In this document: positions 21,679-33,000 of the stretch, piece by piece
How positions within the stretch are numbered: position 1 is the first letter of the stretch
How the letters are laid out: every line of letters begins with the position of its first letter
From: Amyloporia xantha
Taxonomy: Eukaryota > Basidiomycota > Agaricomycetes > Polyporales > Adustoporiaceae
Assembly (NCBI GenBank): GCA_036971615.1
Contig: JAYKKR010000001.1
Location: 3,472,001-3,536,000, forward strand
DNA: 64,000 nt
Direction of reading: 5' to 3'
Made by a program: the position numbers and the translations under genes
Notes under the pieces: model-generated
Databases searched by the model: none
What the model was told of the DNA's origin: nothing
What the model saw: the letters and a program-made list of their open reading frames with translations, nothing else

Positions 21679-24433
21679 ATGCCAAAATCCAAGAAAATGA
21701 AGTACTACGCTGTTCGCAACGGTAGGCAAGGTGCAAATATTTATACGAGCTGGGAAGAAGTAAGCCCACCGACCTCTGCACATGATGTGAAGCCCTTTTG
21801 CTAATGAGCCATGAATGCCAGACTAAACAAAATGTGTGTGCATCGATGACCTGTGCGTTATACATACATTACAAGCCGCATATATAGGTATCTCGATGGC
21901 CTGGTGCATCACATAAAAGCTTCAAGAGCCTCAGCGAGGCAGAACACTGGCTGGCTGCGGCTCCTATCATTCCTCATGAGCGTAAGTGTGTGAATTGACT
22001 ATGAGCTCTTTATTGATCCGTTGGATATATCACAGCCGAAGACGATCCGATGGAGGGCTGTATGCCATCTAAAGCCAGTCACGGATCTCGACGAAGAGAT
22101 GTAACACCGATGACTTCTGACCATGCCTCCGTTAGCACCTTACCTAGTGCAAACAATTCTCAAGTCGAACTTGTACCACAGCCAAAGGCAAATATAGTCT
22201 TATCGCCGGAACAGCGTGCAGTTTTGGAGATGGTAAAGGAAGGAAAGAGTGTTTTCTTTACCGGTTCAGCTGGTGGGTTTTGACGGCTCGGACAAGCATT
22301 ATTTATTCACATTTACTTCCAATTTTGTGCAGGCACTGGAAAGTCTGTTCTCTTACGGGAGATTATTGCCTACTGTGGCGGGCCCCGCAGCGAAACATTG
22401 GCAGTAACGGCAGCGACTGGGATTGCCTCAGTAAACATCGGTGGATCAACTGTACATTCTTGGGCAGGAATCGGCTTGGGCAAGGAGTCCGCCCCAAAGC
22501 TTGCCGGTAAACTGCTGGGCCTGGACAAGTTACAGAGAAAGAAAGAAAAGGAGCGACTGGACCACGGGCTACGCCAAGGGCCATCCGATGACGAGCACAT
22601 TCAAACCTTACACTCTTTAATGGCGGAACAGTCTCAGAAAGTGCCTCGGGTAGTCGAGAGGTGGCGCAAGGTCCGAACGCTTATTATCGACGAGAGTGAG
22701 CTCCACGAGATTGTATCTCAAACCTTCGCCGTCTTTAGTGCAACGTTGAAGTTTGCCTTGGTTATCTTTAGTCTCTATGATTGATGGTTTGCTCTTTGAC
22801 AAACTGGTATGACCGATTGGTATCCGTCATATCTTAGTTTGACGATAAATATTTACAGGAATATATTGCTCGTGTTTTACGGAACAATGAGCTACCATTC
22901 GGGGGTATTCAAGTTTGTCGTCCCCGTTGCAATTTACGCTCTCAACTGATATTCTTGTAGCTTGTACTTTCTGGCGATTTCTGCCAACTTCCCCCTGTCC
23001 CTGATCGGATGAATGGCATCCCGCAAGCATCAACTTTCGCTTTCGATGCACAGACATGGAATAGATGTGTTGGTAAACCGATTGTTTTACACCGTGTTTT
23101 CCGGCAAAAGGACCAAGGTCGGTCTCAGGACTGCAATCGGTGCCTTATTCAACTAATGTCAGGATTGTCAAGCGTTCATCGATATGCTCAATGAGATGAG
23201 GTTTGGTCGGCTCAGTCCGGCGACAACATCTGAATTTAAGAAATTGTCGAGACCCGTCATATACAATGATGGCATTGAGCCAACTGACTTGTCAGTGTTC
23301 TTAACTCTGCAGCCTCCGCTACGAGCTCCTGGACTTGCAAGGATAAGCTGACTCTGTGATAACAGGTTCCCAACGCGAAGTGAGGTTGAGAATGCAAACA
23401 TGTCACGCCTCAACAAACTAGATGGGCCTGCTCACAAGTATATTGCTACGGACGTTCCAGGCTATGATGCAAGTGGCATGCCTATCTCTGGCCAAAAAAT
23501 GGATACCGCCTTAGACAGGCTCGTTGCTCCCAAAGAAATCATACTTAAGGTTAGTAGCGCACTCAGCTATCATTGAGTTGTTACGCTAGACTTCACATGC
23601 ATAGGTGGGCGCGCAAGTGATGTTGATCAAGGTAGTTCGGGTTCTTTCGCGTCTCTAGGTGACTTCCTATACAAAGCTATATTTCTCAACACAACCGTGC
23701 ACCCGTAGAACCTCATACAAGGTCAGCTGGTCAACGGATCTGTGGGTCGTGTAAAAGAATTCAGCACAGCCAGAGATGCACTCAAGAAAGGAACGGAGAT
23801 TGCACGAACTGAAGGAAGGAAAGAAGACAACGTGGAAAAGCAGGTGCCTGCAGAAGTCTTGAATGGCAATCACGTTTGGCCTATCGTTGAATTTGGAGGT
23901 GGCCGGAGTATGCTTTGTATTCCTACCTCCTTTGTGGTTAACAATGTCGATGGAATGGTGGAAGCACAGCGAGATCAGGTAACAGTCCTAATCAACTCGA
24001 TCACTCATGGAATCGCTTTTCATGCAAACCTCGTCATCAACCTTGACAGGTTCCGCTTATCTTAGCTTGGGCACTTAGCATACATAAGTCGCAAGGCCAG
24101 ACGCTCGAGCGGGTGCGAGTTGATCTCGGGCGGATCTTCGAGAAAGGTCAAGGTGAGTCAAGTTGCACTTCAACGCCTGCATGATAAACTAACACTATGT
24201 CAGCATATGTTGCGCTGTCCCGGGCCACGAGCATGGAGTCTCTCCAGGTCTTGCGTTTTGATAGAGCAAAGTGAGCGAGGTTGTCTCATATATTCGCTTG
24301 TTGTGTTTCTGACCTTTAATCAAGGGTCGTGGCTCACACGCGTGTGCTCGACTGGATGAAAGAAGCAACAGGGATCGACTACAAAACCCCGGAGGAGATC
24401 GAGGACGATATGATATATTGGAATGAGGCGTAG
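21679..24433 (+). CDS. RNase H1 hybrid-binding domain fused to PIF1-family helicase, copy B
   Basis: Fifteen exons give 636 residues. Residues 1-60 form an RNase H1 N-terminal hybrid-binding domain: [20 protein letters not shown], then TKQN from a 12-nt exon, then [19 protein letters not shown]. This fold grips RNA:DNA hybrids in eukaryotic RNase H1. The rest is a complete PIF1 helicase: [18 protein letters not shown] (Walker A, about residue 140), [31 protein letters not shown] (Walker B), [53 protein letters not shown] and AYVALSRAT. The fusion suggests a helicase directed to R-loops; that is inference. Exon lengths of the helicase part equal those of copy A at nearly every position, so the pair arose by duplication of a spliced gene at DNA level. 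Confidence 0.95.
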
Positions 24434-25152
24434 GCTGTTGCTGGCTGCTTCAGTATGTGTACATGTGTTACTACCTCCGCTGTCATCTTGCTCTCCGTAT
24501 GCTATCGGGTTTTCATTGATACGTCCGGGAAGCATTTCGCACTGTCACCGTAAACCTTGACTTTTCCGCTTTACAACGGGGAAAACTTCTATCTCGTAGC
24601 TCCCTTGTAGCAAAAGCGGCGCAAGAAGGACACTCAAAACTCGACCTGTAGTAGGTCATGCACATAATCGGAAGCACTCGCATGTCGTTCTATATCGCTG
24701 CCTGACGATGACACAATTCCCCTCGCAGCGCTAGTTGGATTATTTGAATATTCATTCAAACAAATGCCACGAAGTTCGAAAACATAGGTCATTGAATCGA
24801 GAATAGGGAACACCAACGTTAGTCCGAATTGTCATGCTGAACACTGAAGCAGTATAACTATGTAGTGTTCTAGCGAAGCACCGACTTGTCTGCCAAGAAG
24901 AGCGCGGTCTACCCGTGAGTCTTCAAAATGAACCTCGGCAAGCAGCTGCAGGACAATCGCTACCTGCGCTGTCCGCGAGATGGATATGCTACAATTTCGC
25001 ATTGACATAATCCCACAACACACATCTCCTATACAAGACGAAAACCAAAGAGGACAACAAACTAGTGTTCATGTCCTAGACCAACACGCACATGGTAAAA
25101 AAACAATAATGCTACAGCCAGAATTCTAAAATCGCCATAACCGTCGTGAGGA
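24434..25152. other. Convergent spacer, no gene seen
   Basis: Holds 3' UTRs of helicase copy B and of the RhoGAP gene. Only short minus-strand frames without support. Confidence 0.5.
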
Positions 25153-28100
25153 CTAAGCGTGACCGACACTCGGGGTTTTTGGTCTTGGCTGCTCTGCCGA
25201 ACGTACGCTCGATGCCTCGGGAAGAACACTCTCTGACGTACCAGGAGACTTGGGCACAACGATGGGTGTAGGAGTAGACGCAGACCCCTTGGATGATGAC
25301 GACCTCGCGCTCGCAAAGGTCATCGCCGAAGAGGCTGACGTCGGGGCATCGTCCTCCCCTGGACTGCTTGGAATCTCGATCGTCTGAGCCTGAGCGTTAC
25401 TGTCTTCCACGGATTCCACGACGGTCGGGCTAGCCGTCGTCGTCGATTCTCGGTCATCTCTACATAGTGGCAGTTCGGCTAGGCGAGGTGTTGTCCTTGG
25501 AGTAAGCCTTCCCTCTCTCCTCGATAGAGCAGCTTCATCTGGCGCTAGTTCTCGGACCGGCGTCCTGGGCGTCGATTTCGACGTACGCTTACTCTCCCTA
25601 CTATCTCTACTCACCGAGCGCGGAGCCATCGGCGCGCTCACATCAACAGTCAATTGGCAATCAATCACCGGTGCTGGCCTTGGTTGAGCCGGGAGGGACT
25701 GTCGTACAGGCATTGCTGACATCGGGCCGGCACGTAAGGAAGGGTGTATGCTGCTCGGGGGATGAGGAGGTAATTGTGGGGTGAAGTCTTCTGGAGGTAG
25801 TGAGCGTAACGGCTGAGAATTAGGTGGTGGCCGCGGAGGTAGAGATGGTGACCGTGAGAGGCGAACGCCTCGTTGCGGAGAGGGCGGTGGGAGCATCCTT
25901 CCGACCTTTGTATGTGATGAACCATATGTCACGGGAGGAACAGGCTCTCCCGCCGGTGCCGGGGGCAACGAAGGCGAGCCAGTAGAGACGAAGAGAGATT
26001 GAGCGTTCAATATTAGGTCTTCCGCTAACGTATCCTGATAATTGCATATCAGCTGGACGGCTTTGTACTGTCGTAAGATCAGGCAAACCTTCCAAGACTG
26101 AACACTGAGCAAGTCTCCACCCTTCGGCATCTCATCTTCACCAAAGATGACGGCCCCAAACACAATGGCGAGGTTCTTCGCATCCATCTTATTTCGTTCT
26201 TGGTGAGAAGCAATACGCGCCAGATGCTCAATGATCATCTTGAGAGTTGCTTGATGCACAGGCGGTAGTCTGCGCATCTTACCACGTATCAGTTGAAAGT
26301 CATTCGCACGGTGCTCCTCTAAAATAGTATTAGTCTATGTCACAGATAGAGTGATATATAATTACTCACCGATCTCTTCACTGTGCTGTAAGCGCTCGTT
26401 CAAGGGGAATTTGAACAGAGGTTCCGGTAATTCACGCAGATATTGCTTGGATCCACAGGTCAGACAATAACACACATCTGATTAAAATAGGTGCGTACCT
26501 TCAAAAGAGAAGCCACAGCGTACACATCGTCAACAGCTGGATTAAACGTGAAGGCCATTTCGTTGCGTTCTATCTTGTGTTGAAGCTGCAGTTGAGGTGA
26601 GGACAATCAATATTAAATATATCATGTAATAGGGTCCCCCGACACACATCTTGCACAGCAGCATGTCTTCCCGACACCTGCAATCACCACAAAAATCAGC
26701 CGCTATACCAAAAAACCAGACTTCGTTACGCACTCGATATATACCCTCCGCGTCCAAGCCTCTTCTCTCGATTTCCCTCACACAGATTCCAACAATTTTA
26801 GGCACCTCGCCTTCCGCTAAGTTCCTGGCTGTCGCATAGTCGACTAAACTCACGCCAAATATAAGGTCTTTGCACTCTCCAACGTTGAAGTTGTGGTAGT
26901 ACAATGGTCGCGGTACAGCAGCCGCAAGCATCCGAGGGATGTTGGATTCAATGACCGCGACATCTCTCTGAGAGGAGATCTTCTCTATGGAGCGTCGACC
27001 GTGTTCGCATATTTGGGACTGCATTGCAGCTGTTGCGCTAAACAAACAAACATAGCGGCTTGAGCGACACGACATGCGGTTCGACTTCACTGATTCACAT
27101 ACACCATATTATCTGTGTACCTCCGCAATACAGACTTCACCGTCTCGGCGGATTCACGTACAAACATTTCTAAGCTCTTGCGCGTTAACGTCAGCACCGG
27201 GCTGCACGAACATTGTCAGCACGGCACCCACTCACATTGTATCCAGACTCCAGAATCTTCACCCTGCGAAGACGCAAGGTCTCCAGCCAATGCACAGCCT
27301 TCCGGTATTCCTTGTCTTCACATCACACACTCTCAGAAACGTTCCGTGCCTACTCCAGGACGCCGCGAGAGAACGCCTACTCACCTGCCTCATCCGCCTC
27401 CCGCTTCGCACGCACCGAGCGCAGCGCATTATCCGAGCGCCCCGCGAGGTCCTTCATGTTGCCTCCCTTGTCGAGAAACGTCATCAGCTGGTTCAGCCCC
27501 TTCTTCACGGCACCATGCGCCTGATCCTGCAGTGCGGCAGATGCCGATGGAGAACGCGCATGCGCAGGGTGCCCGCCGACAGATGGCCGGCGGTCTAATG
27601 GCCGCAGAGGCTGGGGTGCAGTCACAGTAGGTCGCGCAGAGAGATTCGGATTTGGCTTTGTCACGGAGACAGCACTGTATGACTCGGTAGGGAAGGTAGG
27701 TGATGTGATTGGAATGGCTGCGGCGGCTGCTTTGTAGTCCTTGTGGCGTGATATGAGCGGGGAAGAGGAGCGTACATGCTATGGCGTACCTCTGCGTCCT
27801 GACATTTCTTCACGTAGTTGCGTTTCAGTCTGGGGAGAACATTCTCCGCGTAGTCCGAGTGCGCGCTGATAGCGTCCTTGAGATCCTCTTTGATTCGTTT
27901 CCGAATGCGATCTTGAGTTTCCTAAGTTCACGGTTCAGAGGCATCCCAGTAGTACTGAGCTAAGTGATACGCACCCTTAGTGACGCCAAAGGGCTGATAA
28001 CATCCGTGTAGAGTGTGCCAAGGAAAGCTACGCGCGTATCCGCTTCTGCCATCCCGCATGTAGTTAGCAAATGTCTAGAGCGGTTAACGCGTACGCACCC

Positions 28101-28490
28101 CTTGCAACATTATCTCTGATCTCTGCCCATGCTGCTCTCGTAGTACTTGTGTCTCCGCGACCTGGATCGTCGAGAATGAGGTCGGCTGTCTTGACCTTGC
28201 GATGGAGCCTGAGCAAAGCTTCCACACTGCAGAATTTGCGATTAACGAGCGCATATAGACATATTGCTGCGGCACTCACTATGATTCCTCTATCTTCTTT
28301 CTGGTAGCAAGACGTCAGGCCAAGTCAGAGTCCGAAAGCATATGCAATAGGCGCACCGTTCTTGGAAGAAGCTCAGGTATGAATCTGTCACGAACCTGAG
28401 ATGGAGGTCAAATAGAGAGATTGCATCTTGTTGTGGGGGTTCTGAAAGTGAAGGTCTCGACGAAGGGATGCTTTCGTGCCCGGACGACAT
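25153..28490 (-). CDS. F-BAR and RhoGAP domain protein (Rgd1-like)
   Basis: GTPase-activating protein for a Rho-family GTPase, recruited to curved membrane by its F-BAR domain. The start (ATG 28490) leads into LFDLHLRFVTDSYLSFFQER, then KKIEESYVEALLRLHRKV, TRAAWAEIRDNVARG, TRVAFLGTLYTDVISPL and NVLPRLKRNYVKKCQD, the F-BAR coiled coil. After a Pro/Ser linker, KKGLNQLMTFLDKGG and EYRKAVHWLETLRLRR close the F-BAR. The RhoGAP domain follows: FGVSLVDYATARNL, the arginine finger in GLDAEGIYRVSGR, YLRELPEPLFKFPLNER and KMDAKNLAIVFGAVIFG. The last 270 residues are Pro/Ser-rich and likely disordered. At least eleven exons join without frame conflict. Same architecture as yeast Rgd1, which acts on Rho3/Rho4 in polarised growth; the target here is inferred. 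Confidence 0.9.
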
Positions 28491-28539
28491 GGGAGGAATG
28501 CGTGAATGTGAGGCAATGGAGTATTCGGACCTAGCAGCG

Positions 28540-28550
28540 GGGAGCAGACC
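28540..28550. repeat. Left 11-bp target site duplication
   Basis: GGGAGCAGACC, immediately before the left terminal inverted repeat and identical to 29587-29597. Confidence 0.9.
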
Positions 28551-28856
28551 AGTCTCCTACCCAGCCTTCTCCGGGCGGTGAGAGGGGCTTCATCCTAGGG
28601 ACTTATTCTATGCTATGTTCTAAATCATGTGACTGCTTAATACTATCACGTGCCATCAGATCCCAATTCACAGATCAACCTTATTCCCTCGACCGCCCTA
28701 CGAAGACTGGCACAAAACATTTGTAAACAAACCAGCCACAAGCACGCCGGGGTGGCTAGCAACGGCAAGCCAACGGCGGACATTCAAAATTAGAGAAAAG
28801 GCGTAAATCATAGAATTAGTGGTCGGCCATTTTTGGAGAACGAGCGTCGTCGCGTC
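28551..28856 (+). repeat. Left terminal inverted repeat
   Basis: 306 bp, complementary to 29280-29586 apart from a one-base length difference in a C run. Ends inward at CGTCGTCGCGTC, after which the two arms diverge. Confidence 0.93.
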
Positions 28857-29147
28857 AATCGCGTTCTCGAAGAGACTTACAGTTGTCTTTGTTTCGAGAT
28901 GATCAGTCTATTTCAGCAACTAGAGGTTCTGAGCGGCACTCTGCGAGCTCTCGACCTCAATCTGAGCACTATATTCTTGTCTATGCTCAAAAACAACTCT
29001 ATTGACCATCCTGTACAAACGGAAATCCTTGAATCTTGTTGTGAAATCCTATCTGCATTCTTGCATAATCCGAGAAGTTCTCTGGTCACAACCAACTGGA
29101 TTACCCATGCCTGCATCTCTCTGAACGACAATACATCAGGAGTGTGA
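28833..29147 (+). CDS. Open frame inside the Mutator-like element, possible captured gene fragment
   Basis: 104 open codons begin inside the left TIR and run to a stop at 29147. The first ATG gives MISLFQQLEVLSGTLRALDL and about 82 residues of mostly helical character (leucine heptads, few charged runs). No transposase motif, zinc finger or catalytic triad is visible. Its length and amino-acid balance look protein-like, unlike the flanking spacer, so a fragment of a host gene carried by the element (Pack-MULE style) is a reasonable reading. It could also be chance. Confidence 0.35.
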   Translation: MENERRRVNRVLEETYSCLCFEMISLFQQLEVLSGTLRALDLNLSTIFLSMLKNNSIDHPVQTEILESCCEILSAFLHNPRSSLVTTNWITHACISLNDNTSGV

Positions 29148-29279
29148 GACGATGTGCTGGAGGGACCAGGAGCAGAACAGGGGGGAGCCATTTAGAAGTG
29201 TAGCTTAGCCTTAAATTGATGTATGCAACAGTAGTGTTGCAGTAGTGAGACAACTCTGAAGTCTTTTTGCGATCGACGC

Positions 29280-29586
29280 GACGCGACGACGCTCGTTCTC
29301 CAAAAATGGCCGACCACTAATTCTATGATTTACGCCTTTTCTCTAATTTTGAATGTCCGCCGTTGGCTTGCCGTTGCTAGCCACCCCGGCGTGCTTGTGG
29401 CTGGTTTGTTTACAAATGTTTTGTGCCAGTCTTCGTAGGGCGGTCGAGGGGAATAAGGTTGATCTGTGAATTGGGATCTGATGGCACGTGATAGTATTAA
29501 GCAGTCACATGATTTAGAACATAGCATAGAATAAGTCCCTAGGATGAAGCCCCTCTCACCGCCCGGAGAAGGCTGGGTAGGAGACT
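29280..29586 (-). repeat. Right terminal inverted repeat
   Basis: 307 bp, reverse complement of the left arm with one extra C. Confidence 0.93.
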
Positions 29587-29597
29587 GGGAGCAGACC
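29587..29597. repeat. Right 11-bp target site duplication
   Basis: GGGAGCAGACC directly after the right TIR. Confidence 0.9.
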
Positions 29598-29984
29598 AGC
29601 TGTGCGATCAACCTGTCCTACTCGGGCACGTGCCATGACAGATTGAGACCCCGATAGCAAGGACCCCGCAAACCCGCTCGACTAGTTTCATGAATCAGGA
29701 ATTGTACCCGTCTCTGCAATGTTCACAAAGGCCACGTATGGATTAGCTGCATTGCATGAAGAGCTGGGCGTATGTATGCTATGTTCAATTCTGCGCAGTC
29801 ATCATCGCTGTTGAATGGGTCTCACGAGAGTCAGGGTCGATTGGCAGGGAAATCTAAGATCGCCCTTATCAGTGTAATTGATGGACGAACAGGGTATTCA
29901 CTTTATCACGAGGGCTAAATAAATGCTTCGCATTTGATCAGGGACCGGGCGTTCGCTGAAAGGGCGGGGCCGCATCAGTCATTC

Positions 29985-29994
29985 GCTTTATATA
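29985..29994 (+). promoter_or_regulatory. Probable TATA box of the ABC transporter gene
   Basis: CTTTATATAC lies about 65 bp upstream of ATG 30056, at a fitting distance for a short 5' UTR. Rest of 29598-30055 holds nothing else recognised. Confidence 0.5.
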
Positions 29995-30055
29995 CCCTCA
30001 CACCTCGGCGACTTGTTCTCAGACTGCTACTCCCAGTGCCATTACATTGGCCAGT

Positions 30056-33000
30056 ATGCAGGCCGAAGGTCAACAGGGTATCTTCTGGCCAGTGCTTTGG
30101 AGGACCTCGCAGGTCGTATTGAGTCTGAACACTCGTACACAGGCGCTGTCATCGCTTGCAGTGGCACTGAAGGATGAACCCAAGTACGTGTACAATGCAC
30201 TCAGGAGAGTCTCCAGCGAGGGGCTAATGTCCTCTAGAATCATCTTCTTGAACACCCTTATCTTCCCTGCTTATGCGGCGGGCTTGTCTATCCTCGTTCT
30301 ACTCCTTCAGCTAATTCTCCGGTCCAAACCCGTGCAGCGGCTGCATGCGAAATTCTCTGCCTCAGAGGATACGCTCATCGACAGCGAAGAGGAGGAGGAC
30401 GCGGTATCTGAAGATGGTGAACGGCCATCGGCTATCGCACGGCATGTAGAACGAATGGGAGGCCCAGTTATCCTCGTTTACAGGGTCGCACGGCTGCTCT
30501 CCTGTCTCGCCTTGCTGGGCATGTCCATCTTCACTCTCGTCACGCAAGTATCGAATGATGATGCAGTTAGAGCCCTCGACACTAGCATATGGCTCCAGAT
30601 CGCCGTGTGCGGAGTATATGTAAGGACTCACCAATTGCTTCTACAAGCCTTTCTCACTATACACTGACAGAGTTACGCATCCTTATTGGCACTGCTCTCT
30701 GTGGCTACCAGCGGGAGTGTAGGCAGAATGATTACACGCCATCTTGCACTCGTTCTAGCTGTTGTCTGGTGTATATATGCATACAGGGACATATGGCCAT
30801 TGACGACCTTCACCTTGTCGCCGCAGGACAGAGCAGAGGGAGGGCTCCTGTGGGCGAAGGTCAGCGTTCTCACATTCGCTGCGGTGTTTGTCCCGCTCTT
30901 CGTGCCTCGGCAATATACTCCGGTCGATCCTAAGGTAATACTCGTCAATGTGCCAGAACGGTTGAGATACTCAAGTTATCTATGACAGAATCCCTGGAAG
31001 CCCATTGAGGAGCAGACAGCTTCGATTATGTCTATGATGTTCTACGTATGGCTTGATAAGACTGTCATAACGGCATATACTCTCCCTCATCTCCCAGTAG
31101 ACAAGCTACCCGCGCTGGCCGACTATGACAATGCTAAGCACTTGGTAAAGAGGAGCTTCAAGGTACGAACATTATACATGTCAATCACGAATCCGACGCT
31201 CATGGCACGGTGTAGCATCTCGATCCTTTCGAAGCGCCGAAGGGCAGGCATCTCTTCTGGGGCCTCATGACTATCTTCCGTAGGTTCCTCTATATATCCT
31301 TTCTTCTGATTCTAAAACGGAATATCCAGGTACCGAGTATACCGTCTTGGTCATCATGAACTTATGTCAAGTAAGAGACCTCGCGGCATGTTCTCGTGCA
31401 GCAGCTACTAATTGACGAACAGTGTTTAAGCCAGTTCGCCAGTCCTATCGGTATTAATCAATTACTTCGGTAAATATCCTTAGTACCTGCAGCAATGTCT
31501 TGATTTCTCACGTTGCTTGTAGCTACCTGGAAACCGACGGTGAAGGCGCGGTGATACGTCCGTGGTTCTGGATCGGCTGGCTCTTCGCAGGCGGTATCTT
31601 CAGCTCCATCACCGGCCAATGGTACATCTTCACCACAGTATGTCCAGTCGCACGCTGCTACATTCATGCAGTTCTCGCTCATCTCTTGTCCTTAGACGAG
31701 AATGTTAGTCCGCGCCACGGGTATGATCACGCAGCTTGTATTCGAGCATGCGCTCCGCATCCGCATGAAAGCGGAGGTCACGGACTCCCCGGTCAATAGT
31801 GTCGCCAATACCGCCGCGGGCACGCCTGACAACGCATCTTTCTCTGATGAAGCAGGTGAAGGTTCACAGGGGACGCACTCGAATGAAGGCTCCAGCTCCA
31901 GCACTACCGACGGCGATACATTGCGCGCGAGCTCTGTGAGCGTCGTCACGAGCTCCACCGCCAAGGGCAAGCAGAAGTCCAAGCCTGCTCCTGAGAGTAT
32001 CAGCAGTAAGAAGGCAGCTCCGGCGGACACTTCGGCAGACAGTGGTAAGGACGGGAACTTGGTTGGGAAGATCAACAACTTGGTCACCTCAGATCTGGAC
32101 AATCTTATCAACGGGCGTGATTTCCTGTTTATCAGTGCGTCAGAGCGCAGTTGGTTCACATCCGTTAAATCTGACCTTATCGAACTGTCCCCAGTCCTTT
32201 CTGTGCCCCTGCAGATGGGTTTCTGTATCTGGTTCCTCTACACGATCCTGGGATGGAGGTATGTCTCGACTGCTATGCTAATATAAGTTCGTCGTTCTGA
32301 GTTGTATCTGGGTAGCGCGTTCACCGGTATGGCCGTAATGGTCGCTCTGTTCCCTTTGCCAGGCTACGTCGCTAGTCGTATTCAAACTGTCCAGATTGAG
32401 AAAATGAAGAAGGTGGGTGAAAGCCCTTCGTTGTGAGAGAGATCATTCTGAGTTTTTGTCGCTAGACGGATGCGCGCGTTCAAAACGTCACGGAGAGTGG
32501 GTGTTTTTCCCTGAACACTTACCGCTTTTGCTGAGCGTTATTGCGTTACGCTATTTAGCCATGAACGTCATCCGCATGATCAAGCTTTTCGGCTGGGAAC
32601 CTCGAGTCATAGAACAAGTGTCTGACAAGCGCGAGGCGGAGCTCAAGTATCTGTGGAAGATTAGAGTTCTCAGTTTGCTCAATGCCATCTTGAAGTAAGC
32701 AGGGTAGTCTTCTAGATCCTTGCTTTCTGACGGAGGCTTGTTCTCTACAGCCATATCATACCCTTCATCACTATGATCGTCACTTTTGTCACATACGTGA
32801 GTCCCATGTCTATCAGATGCATGATTGAGCTCATATTGTATGCGCAGACTATGTTCATGAAGAAAGAGCTGACGGGTTCGTGAACGTTCTTGCTTGGTTG
32901 TTGATTGACTGACGTTATCTTAAGCATCCGCTGTGTTCTCATCCATGGCTGGTACGTCGTTGCACTTGCTTACACTAACTTAGACTCACTCATTTTTCAG

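Larger units (their letters stand above)
28551..29586. mobile_element. Non-autonomous Mutator-like (MULE/foldback) DNA element with long TIRs
   Basis: A 1,036-bp unit bounded by long terminal inverted repeats (28551-28856 and 29280-29586) starting AGTCTCC and ending GGAGACT, flanked by a perfect 11-bp direct repeat. The arms differ by a single C insertion (about 29448) in some 306 bp, so insertion or homogenisation is recent. TIRs of several hundred bp with 9-11-bp target duplications are the signature of Mutator-superfamily elements. The 423-bp centre encodes no transposase, only a 104-codon open frame, so mobility would need a transposase from elsewhere. It sits in the divergent spacer between the RhoGAP gene (its 5' end is 50 bp away) and the ABC transporter. 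Confidence 0.85.
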
